Origin: Endoryza sp044226045
GTDB taxonomy: Bacteria; Bacteroidota; Bacteroidia; Chitinophagales; Chitinophagaceae
Length of the DNA: 64,000 nucleotides
Direction: 5' to 3'
NCBI GenBank assembly: GCA_044226045.1
Contig: JBGAHR010000004.1
Coordinates: 1 to 64,000, forward strand
Shown here: one piece after another, positions 16,632 to 26,066 of the stretch
How the letters are laid out: each line of letters begins with the position of its first letter
Position numbering within the stretch: the stretch's first letter is position 1
The notes under the pieces: generated by a model
Seen by the model: the letters and a program-made list of their open reading frames with translations, nothing else
Told to the model about the DNA's origin: nothing
Databases searched by the model: none
Translations under genes and position numbers: made by a program

Positions 16632-17984
16632 TCAGGATTCGAGATACAAGGCACCGTCGCTGCTACCGGTAAAAAAGAAACTGGGTATTTTATGTTCACG
16701 ACGGTATTCTTCATAGATCCTGCGGGCAGTAGCCAATCCTTCACGACCCTGGGAAAGGATGCAAACCGTTCCGCCACTTCCGCCTCCCGTGATACGCGCC
16801 CCGTAAACCCTGCTTCCGATGCCGGCTGATTTTACGCGATCCACGATCTCATCCGTATGTTCATTACCCAATCCCACGGAAGAATAACTGCTGTGGCTCT
16901 GGCACATCAGTTCACCCAACAGCGTTAAAGTTTCTTCCTTATTTTTCTGGCGGGGTAAAGCCTGCAACAGGTTGATGAATGCCTGTATCCTGAAATTCTC
17001 CATCACCGGATGAGTGGCGGATACTCTCAGGTGATAGGTCTTGTCTGGTGAAACCTGGGTAACCGTGTCGATCGAACAGGAATACGCATTGATGAATTCC
17101 GCTCCCGTCATTTTTTCGGGTAGAATGCTGCTATATCGCTGGTTGAATTCAGACGGGGTGATATTGGCGAGGTATCCACCAAAGGGTAATTCGTCCCATC
17201 GGCCAGTGTCGCGCGCCCTTTGCAACGCTTCTGTCGATACGCCTGCCGCCCGGGCAATTATGGTATAAGCCATAAACGCTGCGGCGCGAACATCTGAATA
17301 AGAAGCACCACTGACTGCGTGCCGAATGCCGCTATCGATGGCGCAGAAAGTAACACCAGCCGGAATTTTAATGGTATCAAAAACGGTATGCGGCTGACAT
17401 TGTAAAGGCAATAAACGGTTCTTTTTTCCCAGGTAGCTGCTTAACTGATCCATCAACCCGCAAGGAGCGCCTACCACCCTGTTCTCCGCTTTCTGTGCCA
17501 GCAATGGCAATTCCGTAGCACTCAACTCCAGGCCATACAACCTGGACAATGCCTTCATGGTGGCCACTTCCAGGGCAGCAGAAGACGAAACACCCTTACC
17601 AACGGGAACGCTTGATCGCACTTCAATATTCAGTCCTTCCATCGGCATGTTTTTCTCCTGGTGCAACACGGCGATACATCCCACTATATATGCTGCCCAG
17701 TCACCGCCGGGCAATCCACCCAGTAGCGTGAACAATTCCGGATAGCCCTTGCCTTTTAACTGATCGGTCGATATGGTAAAGGAATCCTGGTTCTTTTTGC
17801 CATGCAGCGATTGAATGGAAATTTCATTTGTCCCGTTTCGCTGTACACGTACCTGGGTGGTTTGGCGGATGGGCATTTGAAGCAATAATGAGCCGCTGTA
17901 ATCGGAAATACCTCCCATGACGTCCATTCTGCCGGGCGCTTCCGCAGAGAAAATATCTTTGGTATGGTCCATAAAATCGCTCAT
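16632..17984 (-). CDS. GHMP sugar kinase, galactokinase/L-arabinokinase type
   Basis: 450 aa from ATG 17984, whose ATGA overlaps the galT stop; a longer frame to 18107 lies inside galT and is rejected. It phosphorylates a sugar at C1. Motif 1 reads APGRMDVMGGISDYSGS where galactokinases have PGRVNLIGEHTDYNDG; it instead resembles the kinase domain of plant L-arabinokinase as I recall it. Motif 2 is VPVGKGVSSSAALE, the base-bearing CGLMDQLSSYLGKK follows, and motif 3 is ARITGGGSGGTVCIL. All catalytic parts are present. Overlap with galT shows translational coupling, so its sugar 1-phosphate is probably the GalT substrate. Annotation as galactokinase would be usual but the sugar is unproven. 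Confidence 0.85.
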   Translation of the reverse strand: MSDFMDHTKDIFSAEAPGRMDVMGGISDYSGSLLLQMPIRQTTQVRVQRNGTNEISIQSLHGKKNQDSFTISTDQLKGKGYPELFTLLGGLPGGDWAAYIVGCIAVLHQEKNMPMEGLNIEVRSSVPVGKGVSSSAALEVATMKALSRLYGLELSATELPLLAQKAENRVVGAPCGLMDQLSSYLGKKNRLLPLQCQPHTVFDTIKIPAGVTFCAIDSGIRHAVSGASYSDVRAAAFMAYTIIARAAGVSTEALQRARDTGRWDELPFGGYLANITPSEFNQRYSSILPEKMTGAEFINAYSCSIDTVTQVSPDKTYHLRVSATHPVMENFRIQAFINLLQALPRQKNKEETLTLLGELMCQSHSSYSSVGLGNEHTDEIVDRVKSAGIGSRVYGARITGGGSGGTVCILSQGREGLATARRIYEEYRREHKIPSFFFTGSSDGALYLES

Positions 17985-19015
17985 AAAATAATCTTTCTTA
18001 ATTCCGCTGCCTTTTCTTCGGGCATGGTATCGGCCATAAAGGTATCGGCGCCTGTTTCGGGACCCGCCAGGAATTTTTGCAAACCCGGCTGGCGCAGGGG
18101 CGGACAAATAATCAGGTGCATATGGTATTCATCGTAAGCCTGACCGTCTACCGGAGCCTGCGCAAATGCCAATATATAAGGAAAGGATGTCTTGAAATTG
18201 GCATCGAACTTTCTGGTGACTGTCTGAAAAACGACAGCCAGGTCAAATAATTCCTGGTCACTCATGGTGATCAGGCTGCTGTGTTTTTGCTTTGGAAACA
18301 CATAGGTCTCATACGCAAACCGCGCGAAAAACGGAATGAAAGCGATGGCTGATTCATTCTCCGCAATAACACGCAATTCATCCTTCTGTTCGGCTTCAAT
18401 AATGTCCTGGAATATGTTTCTGTTTTTTTCCCGACGGTATTCCTCTGCTGCTTTCAGCTCCTTGTCCACCACATTAAAAACGAAATCTGTCGCATATATC
18501 TGGCAGTGAGGGTGCGGATTGGAAACCCCTACAATTTCCCCTTTGTTTTCAAAGATCAATACCGATTTAATGGAAGGGTGTTGTTCAAAGAAAATCATTT
18601 CGTCGCGAAGGGCCCTGAATACCTTGGCCACCTGCTCAACGCTCACGTCATTCAGGGTTACGTTGTGCCGGGGATCATAACATACCACTTTGGCAATACC
18701 GGTTGCCCGCTGACGCTGGTAAAGTCCTTCATGCAGACTGGCGGCATAATCGGGAATATCCGGCGCTGACAGCCCAACGACCGGATGGTCATTTTCAAAT
18801 ATGAACACATCATAAGGGTCGGGATTTATTTTACCACTGATACGCGGGTTTCCCGGGCAGAGATAACAACCCGGATCATAGACCGGAGATGTTTGGGTTG
18901 ATTGTTTGATATCAAAGTTCCAGGGCCGGTTATTTCGATGGGCTGCATATACCACCCATTCCCGCCTCAGCGGATGCCACCTTTTCTCCCATTGACCAAA
19001 CGGAACATTATTCAT
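17981..19015 (-). CDS. galT: UDP-glucose--hexose-1-phosphate uridylyltransferase
   Basis: 344 aa, normal length. It exchanges UMP between UDP-glucose and a hexose (or pentose) 1-phosphate in the Leloir pathway. Visible: WHPLRREWVVYAAHR at the N-terminus, metal-binding CYLCPGN, and the active site SNPHPHCQIYA with the uridylylated His; most GalT have HPHGQ, here HPHCQ. A C-terminal HMHLIICPP metal site follows. Starts 31 bp after the amidohydrolase gene and overlaps the kinase gene by 4 bp (ATGA). Confidence 0.94.
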   Translation of the reverse strand: MNNVPFGQWEKRWHPLRREWVVYAAHRNNRPWNFDIKQSTQTSPVYDPGCYLCPGNPRISGKINPDPYDVFIFENDHPVVGLSAPDIPDYAASLHEGLYQRQRATGIAKVVCYDPRHNVTLNDVSVEQVAKVFRALRDEMIFFEQHPSIKSVLIFENKGEIVGVSNPHPHCQIYATDFVFNVVDKELKAAEEYRREKNRNIFQDIIEAEQKDELRVIAENESAIAFIPFFARFAYETYVFPKQKHSSLITMSDQELFDLAVVFQTVTRKFDANFKTSFPYILAFAQAPVDGQAYDEYHMHLIICPPLRQPGLQKFLAGPETGADTFMADTMPEEKAAELRKIIL

Positions 19016-19046
19016 GTCGATCGCGTTTACACAATTTGTTTTGTAT

Positions 19047-20762
19047 TTATTTGCCTTGTTCGTATTCGATTTTCCCTCCCACCATGGTCCATTTTACTTT
19101 GGTTGATTTGATTTCCTCTTCGGCACAGGTTATAAGGTTATGATCCAGCAGCACCAGGTCTGCGTATTTGCCGGCCTCGATGGATCCCTTTTCTTTTTCC
19201 TGGAAGGAAGACAATGCGTTTGCCATGGTATAGGAATAGATGGCCTGTTCGCGGGTCATTCGCTGGGCCGGATAAAAGGCCTGGCCGTTGTTCATTTTAC
19301 GCGTAACAGCCGAATAGAAACAGGCGATCGGATCCACGTCTTCTACCGGAACATCCGTACCGTTGGTGACCAGCACGCCTGCATCAAGAAAAGATTTCCA
19401 GACATAGGCGCCCTCTGCTGCTCTTTTTTCGCCGAGACGTTTGGGTACAAAAGGTCCGTCGCTGGTACAATGAACAGCCTGCATCGAGGCGATTACATTC
19501 CATTCGTGGAACCTGGCGATTTCCGCCGGGTTTACGTGTTGGGCATGCTCCACTCTCCAGCGATGATCCTTTGCTTTTTCCTTGCTTATCTGCTCGGAAA
19601 AAATATTGATCACTTCCCGATTGGCCCGATCACCAATCGCATGCACGCAGAGTTGCAAGTTATTTGCCCAGCAGAAATCGGCTATTGCTCGCAGTGAATC
19701 CAGCGGGATATTATTCTGCCCCACCCAGCCTGGTCTGTCTGAATAGGGCTCGAGCAACCAGGCGCCATAGGAACCCAGGGCGCCATCCAATGATACCTTT
19801 ACTGCCTTTACTGTAAGAAAACCATTTCCGGCATTCAAAATCGGCAGCATCGACGCATTGGCTCTGAGCCGGCTGTTCGATTCGCGTACCATTACCCAAT
19901 GCCTGATGCGAAATTTCTGTTGATCCGCTCTTTCCTTCATCCACTTCACCAATTCGAACGTAGATCCGGCATCCTGGAAACTGGTTACGCCCTTTTTCAG
20001 ACAGTCCTGTTCGGCCAGGTCGATGCTGGCCGACCATTTTGCTTTTTGTTCCTGCTCAGAGAGCAGGCTCATCCACTTGCTGTATGCATTGTACACAGGA
20101 CCCATGGCCATTTCTTCCAATACGCCCACCAGTTTGCCCTGCTTGTCTTTTACAATGACGCCTCCTGCCGGCGAAAGCGATTGAGCAGTTATTCCCGCCA
20201 GTTGCATTGCTTTTGTATTGACATACGCACTATGACCGCTGGCGTGTGAAAGCAATACCGGGTTGTCGGGAGAAATCTTATCGAGTGCTTCCTGGTAAGG
20301 ATAACCGAGATAGCCGGGTTCGGGCGCATGATCCCATTTTTCCTGGTGCCATCCCCTGCCAACAATCCAGTCGCCGGGTTTGGCCTTTTTTACGGCATCC
20401 GCTACCATGGATACCACCTCTTCCCAATTTTTTACATGCATGAGGTTGAGATTGATCAGCGACTCGCCGAGACCATGGATATGACCGTGGCCTTCGATAA
20501 ATCCGGGCATCAGGAACTGACCCTGGCAATCGATGAGCCGCGTCTTCTCTCCTTTGTATTGAAGGGCTTCCTTTTCAGTGCCCACAAAAAGAATCTTTCC
20601 GTCCTTTATGGCGACCGCTTCTGCCTTGGAATGGTTTTTATCGACTGTATACACAACAGCTTTCACCAGTAACACATCAGCAGGATTGGCTGGTTCGGAC
20701 TGGCAGGACAATAATGAAACGGACAACAATAGCAGGGAACAGGCAAACAGGATGTTTCTCAT
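19047..20762 (-). CDS. YtcJ-type amidohydrolase, lipoprotein
   Basis: 571 aa. The signal MRNILFACSLLLLSVSLLSCQS carries a lipobox (SLLSC), so the protein is probably lipid-anchored. It is an Amidohydro_3 enzyme of the YtcJ class: VVYTVDKNHSKAEAVAIKDGKI, metal motif PGFIEGHGHIHG, VHAIGDRANREV, VEHAQHVNP, TNGTDVPVEDVDP, and the tail TMANALSSFQEKEKGSIEAGKYADLVLLD. Family members hydrolyse amide or related bonds with Zn; the substrate is usually unknown. Position 31 bp upstream of galT suggests it is in that operon, though a terminator separates it from xylA. A link to sugar use is inference. Confidence 0.88.
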   Translation of the reverse strand: MRNILFACSLLLLSVSLLSCQSEPANPADVLLVKAVVYTVDKNHSKAEAVAIKDGKILFVGTEKEALQYKGEKTRLIDCQGQFLMPGFIEGHGHIHGLGESLINLNLMHVKNWEEVVSMVADAVKKAKPGDWIVGRGWHQEKWDHAPEPGYLGYPYQEALDKISPDNPVLLSHASGHSAYVNTKAMQLAGITAQSLSPAGGVIVKDKQGKLVGVLEEMAMGPVYNAYSKWMSLLSEQEQKAKWSASIDLAEQDCLKKGVTSFQDAGSTFELVKWMKERADQQKFRIRHWVMVRESNSRLRANASMLPILNAGNGFLTVKAVKVSLDGALGSYGAWLLEPYSDRPGWVGQNNIPLDSLRAIADFCWANNLQLCVHAIGDRANREVINIFSEQISKEKAKDHRWRVEHAQHVNPAEIARFHEWNVIASMQAVHCTSDGPFVPKRLGEKRAAEGAYVWKSFLDAGVLVTNGTDVPVEDVDPIACFYSAVTRKMNNGQAFYPAQRMTREQAIYSYTMANALSSFQEKEKGSIEAGKYADLVLLDHNLITCAEEEIKSTKVKWTMVGGKIEYEQGK

Positions 20763-20810
20763 AATCTGACTTTGTATTTGCTAATGTAAATAAAAGCAGG
20801 CGCATCAAAA

Positions 20811-20838
20811 CAGGGAAAGCGGAATACTCCGCTTTCCC
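20811..20838 (-). terminator. Terminator after xylA
   Basis: Perfect 11-bp stem GGGAAAGCGGA (20813-20823) / TCCGCTTTCCC (20828-20838), loop ATAC; on the minus strand it is followed by TGTTTT. It separates xylBA from the amidohydrolase-galT block, at least partly. Confidence 0.75.
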
Positions 20839-20879
20839 ATGACAATTATTGACCGTTTGGGATTTGTACCCCGTGCAAT

Positions 20880-22208
20880 TTAAATATACTGGTTGATGAT
20901 GTTTTCCAGCCATTCCTGTTTGCCGCTGATCTGTTTGGGCTCACCATTGGATACGGCAAAGTCTCTCAAATCTTCCAGCGACAGTCTGCCGCTCTCGAAG
21001 TCCTTTCCTTTACCGCTATCGAAAGAGGCATAGCGTTGCTGACGGAACTTCTTGTAGGGTGATTTTTGCAATACATTATCTGCAATAACCAGTGCGCGGG
21101 CAAATGCATCCATCCCGCCGATATGAGCGAGGAAGATATCTTCGAGATCTGTTGAGTTGCGTCTTGTCTTGGCGTCGAAGTTAACCCCTCCTCCGCCGAA
21201 TCCACCCGCTTCCAGGATGATGAGCAGGCTTTCTGTCAGCTCATTCAGATTCATGGGGAATTGATCGGTGTCCCAACCGTTCTGGGCATCTCCCCTGTTG
21301 GCATCGATGCTTCCCAGCATTCCGGCATCTGCCGCCACCTGCAGTTCATGCTGGAAGGTATGACCAGCCAGGGTAGCATGGTTTACTTCTATATTTATCT
21401 TGAAATCTTTATCGAGTCCGTACTGACGAAGAAAACCGATTACAGTGGCACAATCGTAATCGTATTGGTGTTTCGTGGGTTCACAGGGTTTGGGTTCGAT
21501 GAAGAAAACACCTTTGAATCCCTGCTTGCGGGCATAATCCTTTGCCATATTCAAAAAGCGACCCAAATGATCGATCTCGCGTTTCATGTTGGTATTGAGC
21601 AGACTCATGTATCCTTCTCGTCCGCCCCAGAACACATAGTTCTCCCCTCCGAGCGCGATTGTTGAATCGAGCGCGTTCTTAACCTGTGTGCCGGCATAGG
21701 CCACTACTGAAAAATCAGGATTGGTAGACGCCCCATTCATGTAGCGTGGATTGGAAAAAACATTGGCAGTGCCCCACAACAATTTCACCCCGCTGGCAGC
21801 CTGTTTTTGTTTCGCGTAATCCACGATGGTTTGCAGGCGACTTTCATATTCTTTAATGGAAGAACCTTCATCTACCAGGTCTACATCGTGGAAGCAGTAA
21901 TAAGGCACGCCCAGCTTGGTGAAGAATTCGAAGGCGGCATCCATTTTATCTTTTGCCCTGCCCACCGCATCGGCCTGCTGATCCCAGGGAAACAATTTGG
22001 TTCCCGGACCGAAAGGGTCTGCACCCGTATTGCAGAAGGTATGCCAGTAACAAACAGCATAGCGCAGGTGATCTTTCATACTTTTGCCTGCGATCATCCT
22101 GTTTTCATCATACCATTTATAGGCAAGCGGATTGTCACTTTGTGGTCCTTCGTATTTAATGGTCCCAATCCCGGGGAAATATTCTTTATTACCTAAGGTG
22201 ATGCTCAT
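20880..22208 (-). CDS. xylA: Xylose isomerase
   Basis: 442 aa. Converts D-xylose to D-xylulose (also glucose to fructose). Family signatures are clear: YYCFHDVDLVDEG, the substrate-site region VFWGGREGYMSLLNT, FIEPKPCEPTKHQYDYD, metal ligands in SIDANRGDAQNGWDTDQFP, and VNFDAKTRRNSTDLEDIFLAHIGGMD. Length is typical of the class II enzymes. It lies 49 bp after xylB on the same strand and is followed by a terminator. Cytosolic. Confidence 0.98.
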   Translation of the reverse strand: MSITLGNKEYFPGIGTIKYEGPQSDNPLAYKWYDENRMIAGKSMKDHLRYAVCYWHTFCNTGADPFGPGTKLFPWDQQADAVGRAKDKMDAAFEFFTKLGVPYYCFHDVDLVDEGSSIKEYESRLQTIVDYAKQKQAASGVKLLWGTANVFSNPRYMNGASTNPDFSVVAYAGTQVKNALDSTIALGGENYVFWGGREGYMSLLNTNMKREIDHLGRFLNMAKDYARKQGFKGVFFIEPKPCEPTKHQYDYDCATVIGFLRQYGLDKDFKINIEVNHATLAGHTFQHELQVAADAGMLGSIDANRGDAQNGWDTDQFPMNLNELTESLLIILEAGGFGGGGVNFDAKTRRNSTDLEDIFLAHIGGMDAFARALVIADNVLQKSPYKKFRQQRYASFDSGKGKDFESGRLSLEDLRDFAVSNGEPKQISGKQEWLENIINQYI

Positions 22209-22257
22209 ACAACATGTTTTATGGTAAAAAATAACTGTTTGCTGAATCTGGTTGTGC

Positions 22258-23733
22258 TCAATACTCCAGGCCTGCTTTCCAGTGCTGATAGTACTCCTGG
22301 TATGTTTCCATTGATTCTTTTTCCGGCTCCATTGTTTTCAACACCTTCATACCGGAAAAGCTTTCTTCAAAAGAATGATAGATCCCGGCGCCTACTCCCG
22401 CTGCTCGGGCTGCTCCTATCGAGCCATCCGTATTATACAATTCCACCACACATCCGCTGGTATTGCAAAAAGCCGACGAAAAGACATCGCTGAGAAACAT
22501 ATTGGCCAATCCGGCCCTAACGTTGTTTAAGGTCATGCCCATGTCGCGCATGATCTCCATTCCATATTGGAGCGCGAAAACAATTCCTTCCTGGGCCGCC
22601 CGCGCGATGTGCCCGCGGTGATGGCGGTTAAAATCCAGGTTCCGCACCAGGGCTCCCGGATGACGGTTCTCCAATATACGTTCGGCCCCATTTCCAAAAG
22701 GATAGATCAGCACGCCCTCCGATCCCGGTGAAATCCGGGCGGCTTCGTTGTTCATTTCGGTGTACCCGGAACCAATGAAAAAATTATTCTTGAGCCAACT
22801 GTTGAGGATGCCGGTACCATTCACACACATCAATACGCCTATCCTTTCCAGGTCATAACGGTAATTAACATGCGCGAAACCGTTTACCCTCGACAATTTA
22901 TCGTAGGTAACCTTATCGGTTACGCCATATACCACTCCGGAAGTACCTGCCGTGGCGGCCACTTCTCCGGGGTTCAGCACATTCAATGAAAAAGCGTTAT
23001 TGGGCTGATCGCCGGCTTTATAGGTAACGGGAATTCCTTCTTTCAAACCCAGCATGGCGGCAACCGGGGCGCTTACTGTGCCATGCGGACTAAACACTTC
23101 CTTTACGGGAGGAATAACATCGGAATGAAAGCCAAAGGCGTTCAGCACATCTTCAGAAATGGATTTATTCCTGAAGTCCCAGAATATTCCTTCGCTGAGC
23201 GCAGATATGCTCGTGCTGATTGCTCCTGTCAGTTTCATGGCCAGGAAATCGCCCGGCAGCATGATCTTATCAATCCGTTTGAATAAATCGGGTTCATTTT
23301 CCTTCACCCAGGCAAGTTTCGCTGCAGTGAAATTGGCGGGCGAATTGAGCAATTGCGAAAGCGACCGTTCTTCTCCGATAGACCGGAAAGCCTTTTCTCC
23401 GTAAGGCACAGCCCGGCTATCGCACCAGATGATACTGTTGCGCAACACCTGTTGCTGCTTGTCTACACAAACCAATCCATGCATTTGATAGGCGATGCCG
23501 ATAGCGGCAATATCCGCGGGTTGGTAGGTTCCTGCCGAATGCGCTTTGAGGATTGCTTTTTGGGTGTGGTCCCACCAGGTCTCAGGCGACTGCTCGGCCC
23601 AGCCGGGTTGCGGAGAGAGGATCCCGGCCTCGGTTTCGGGATACTGAGCCGAGGCCAGGCATCGCTGGGTTTGGGCATCGATAACAGATACTTTAATAGA
23701 GGAAGTTCCCAGGTCAATTCCCAGCAGTAACAT
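22258..23733 (-). CDS. xylB: Xylulokinase
   Basis: 491 aa FGGY-family kinase that makes D-xylulose 5-phosphate from the XylA product. N-terminal ATPase-fold signature LLGIDLGTSSIKVSVID, substrate region YQMHGLVCVDKQQQVLRNSIIWCDSRA, TAGTSGVVYGVTDKV (phosphate 2-like), the C-terminal FGGY region LNNVRAGLANMFLSDVFSSAF and NTDGSIGAARAAGVGAG. First gene of xylBA, divergent from an AraC-type regulator across a 141-bp AT-rich gap that should hold both promoters. Confidence 0.95.
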   Translation of the reverse strand: MLLLGIDLGTSSIKVSVIDAQTQRCLASAQYPETEAGILSPQPGWAEQSPETWWDHTQKAILKAHSAGTYQPADIAAIGIAYQMHGLVCVDKQQQVLRNSIIWCDSRAVPYGEKAFRSIGEERSLSQLLNSPANFTAAKLAWVKENEPDLFKRIDKIMLPGDFLAMKLTGAISTSISALSEGIFWDFRNKSISEDVLNAFGFHSDVIPPVKEVFSPHGTVSAPVAAMLGLKEGIPVTYKAGDQPNNAFSLNVLNPGEVAATAGTSGVVYGVTDKVTYDKLSRVNGFAHVNYRYDLERIGVLMCVNGTGILNSWLKNNFFIGSGYTEMNNEAARISPGSEGVLIYPFGNGAERILENRHPGALVRNLDFNRHHRGHIARAAQEGIVFALQYGMEIMRDMGMTLNNVRAGLANMFLSDVFSSAFCNTSGCVVELYNTDGSIGAARAAGVGAGIYHSFEESFSGMKVLKTMEPEKESMETYQEYYQHWKAGLEY

Positions 23734-23864
23734 ATGGCAATTCGATTTAGTAACTACGCTTGTCGAAATTAACTGATGGAAGGAAGATGCACTTCTACTT
23801 TATTTGCGAAAACATAAACTATTTTAATAAAATTTCTACCTTCACTATTCAAATACCATTAAGA

Positions 23865-23872
23865 TAGTTTTG
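23865..23872 (+). promoter_or_regulatory. Candidate -7 element of the AraC-type regulator gene
   Basis: TAGTTTTG, an exact TAnnTTTG match ending 2 nt before the ATG. If functional, the transcript would be leaderless or nearly so. The upstream gap (23734-23864) is AT-rich; no operator repeat is obvious. Confidence 0.35.
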
Positions 23873-23874
23873 AA

Positions 23875-24762
23875 ATGAAGCCGTTAATTGAGAAACTGCC
23901 TTTATCGGAAAACACGTCCTTCGTGGCGAGGACTTACCGTACTCCGCAATTTGAAGTACCGTGGCATCAGCATATAGAATACGAACTGATCCTGTTTACA
24001 GAGGGAGAAGGTGTTGCTTTTGCGGGTAATTATATTGGGGAGTTCAAACCGGGAGATGTGTATTTCCTCGGTTCCAACCTGCCGCACTGTTTTCAAAAGG
24101 CGGGAAAAGAAATGATCACGAGTGCGGTGGTGGTGCAGTTCCGCGAAGATTTCTGGGGAAACGACTTCTTACAACTTCCCGAAAGCAAAGAAATCAGGGA
24201 TCTGCTCGCCCTTTCTTCGAGAGGCTTAAAGATATCCATTGATACGGCCGCCAAACTTGACCCGATGATCCGTCAGATGGAAACCTTACAAGGGTTCAGT
24301 CGAATTATTCTGCTTTGTGAATGCCTGCAAATGATCGCGGCAGATCCGTTTGAAATGGTCTCTACCCAGGAAGTAAAGGAATACAATGGTCGGCATAAGG
24401 AAAGAATCGACGCTATTTTCCAGTTTACGCTCAATAATTTCCAGGAAGATATCTCATTGGAAAGAGTAGCAGAACATGTTGGAATGAGTGTACCGGCGTT
24501 CTGCAATTATTTCAAGAAGAGCACCAAAAAGACTTACGTTGAATTTCTGAATGAAGTGCGGATTGGTCACGCCTGCAAGCTGCTGATCGATACTCAGCAG
24601 CCTATCCTGGATGTTTGCTACGAAAGCGGGTACAATACGCTGGCTAATTTCAATAAGCAGTTTCTGCGGATCAAACTGGTTACCCCCTCCCAGTACCGGA
24701 AGCAGTTCACAGCCCGCTTGCAAAAACCGTTGAGCACGGATGGAAGGATACTCATGAATTAG
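23875..24762 (+). CDS. AraC-family transcriptional regulator (cupin sensor)
   Basis: 295 aa. The N-terminal cupin (about 20-100: PWHQHIEYELILFTEGEG, FKPGDVYFLGSNLPHCF) should bind a small ligand, probably a sugar. The C-terminal ~100 residues carry two helix-turn-helices (ISLERVAEHVGMSVPAFCNYFKKSTKKTYVEFLNEVRIGHACKLL split over both, then PILDVCYESGYNTLANFNKQF). Divergent from xylB, so it is the likely regulator of xylBA and perhaps of the following galT block; that is inferred from position. Confidence 0.92.
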   Translation: MKPLIEKLPLSENTSFVARTYRTPQFEVPWHQHIEYELILFTEGEGVAFAGNYIGEFKPGDVYFLGSNLPHCFQKAGKEMITSAVVVQFREDFWGNDFLQLPESKEIRDLLALSSRGLKISIDTAAKLDPMIRQMETLQGFSRIILLCECLQMIAADPFEMVSTQEVKEYNGRHKERIDAIFQFTLNNFQEDISLERVAEHVGMSVPAFCNYFKKSTKKTYVEFLNEVRIGHACKLLIDTQQPILDVCYESGYNTLANFNKQFLRIKLVTPSQYRKQFTARLQKPLSTDGRILMN

Positions 24763-24782
24763 GCCGATTCAAAACAACACTT

Positions 24783-25133
24783 ATGTACGAAAACAAAAGA
24801 TCACCACTAGCCGCAAAACCTGTTTTTTACCGGCGCATCTTCAGGAACCTGTTTATTGCTTTTTTTGTTTTGATGCTGATGGTGTTGATTGGAATCGCCG
24901 GGTATCACTGGCTGGCATATCTTCCCTGGCTTTCATCGTTCCACAATGCCGCTATGATATTAAGTGGTATGGGCCCTGTTCTGCCGGAAAATTATACAAT
25001 GCCGGTTGCTGGCGTATGGTTCTCGTCTATCTACGCCATTTTTAGCGGAGTCGTCTTTATATCTACCATTGGTTTTATTCTGACACCTGTTATTCATCGA
25101 TTCTTTCACAAATTACACCTGGAGGAACGCTGA
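24783..25133 (+). CDS. Small membrane protein of unknown function
   Basis: 116 aa with about three hydrophobic segments: residues 24-45 (LFIAFFVLMLMVLIGIAGYHW), a weaker one near 55-65, and 77-102 (WFSSIYAIFSGVVFISTIGFIL). Basic residues at both ends. The last segment resembles the second helix of two-helix channel modules but no selectivity filter is present, so no function is assigned. It starts 20 bp after the AraC gene and its stop directly abuts the queG start, so cotranscription with queG is likely. Confidence 0.75.
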   Translation: MYENKRSPLAAKPVFYRRIFRNLFIAFFVLMLMVLIGIAGYHWLAYLPWLSSFHNAAMILSGMGPVLPENYTMPVAGVWFSSIYAIFSGVVFISTIGFILTPVIHRFFHKLHLEER

Positions 25134-26066
25134 GTGAATCATTTGCCCTATCATACACAACAGGTAAAAAGTTTTGCCCGTAACCTGGGATTCCAGTATT
25201 GTGGAATAGCCAAAGCCGTAAAGCTGGATGATGATGCGCGACGCCTCGAAAAATGGCTGTCGAAGGGAATGAATGGCTCCATGCGGTACATGGAAAATCA
25301 TTTCGACCTGCGAGTCGATCCCTCCAGACTGGTACCGGGAGCAAAATCAGTGATCACCCTGCTGGTGAATTATTATACAGAAGAACGTCAGCCGGCGGAT
25401 GCACCGCGTATTTCGAAATATGCTTTTGGAAAAGATTATCATGATGTCATACGGCAGAAGCTGAACGCTTTTCTGCAACTGATCAGGGAAAATATTGGTG
25501 AAGTTCACGGGCGTGGTTTTGTCGATTCGGCGCCTGTACTGGAAAGAGCCTGGGCACAACGTTCGGGGCTGGGATGGATCGGCAAGAATGGAAACCTGAT
25601 CAATAAACAAAAAGGATCTTTCTTTTTTATCGCCACCCTCATCACCGACCTGGAACTGGAATATGATGACCCCTATATTAAAGATTTTTGCGGCACCTGT
25701 ACGAAGTGTATTGATGCCTGTCCCACTGAAGCGATTCTTCCCAACAAGACTATAGATGGCAGTAAATGCATCTCCTATTTTACCATTGAATTAAAAGAGG
25801 CGTTGATTCCTGAGAATCAAAAAGGGAAATTTGAGAACTGGATGTTCGGCTGCGATACCTGCCAGGATGTTTGTCCCTGGAACCGCTTTAGCGAACCACA
25901 TACCGAACCAGCCTTTAGGCCGCTGCCGGCCATACTGGAATTTGGCAAAAAAGAATGGGAAGAACTCACCGAAGAATCATTCAAACAAATCTTCCGCCAG
26001 TCGGCCATCAACAGAACGAAGTACGCGGGAATGAGGAGGAATTTGATTTTTCTACAGGATAGATAG
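25134..26066 (+). CDS. queG: Epoxyqueuosine reductase QueG
   Basis: 310 aa. Reduces epoxyqueuosine to queuosine in tRNA, the last step of queuosine synthesis, with cobalamin and two [4Fe-4S] clusters. The DUF1730 part has RVDPSRLVPGAKSVI, DSAPVLERAWAQRSGLGWIGKN; the ferredoxin part has FCGTCTKCIDACPTEAI and GCDTCQDVCPWN. The start is GTG, immediately after the TGA of the upstream gene, so translation is probably coupled. The shorter length compared with the E. coli protein reflects a missing C-terminal HEAT-like part, common in this phylum. Confidence 0.94.
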   Translation: MNHLPYHTQQVKSFARNLGFQYCGIAKAVKLDDDARRLEKWLSKGMNGSMRYMENHFDLRVDPSRLVPGAKSVITLLVNYYTEERQPADAPRISKYAFGKDYHDVIRQKLNAFLQLIRENIGEVHGRGFVDSAPVLERAWAQRSGLGWIGKNGNLINKQKGSFFFIATLITDLELEYDDPYIKDFCGTCTKCIDACPTEAILPNKTIDGSKCISYFTIELKEALIPENQKGKFENWMFGCDTCQDVCPWNRFSEPHTEPAFRPLPAILEFGKKEWEELTEESFKQIFRQSAINRTKYAGMRRNLIFLQDR

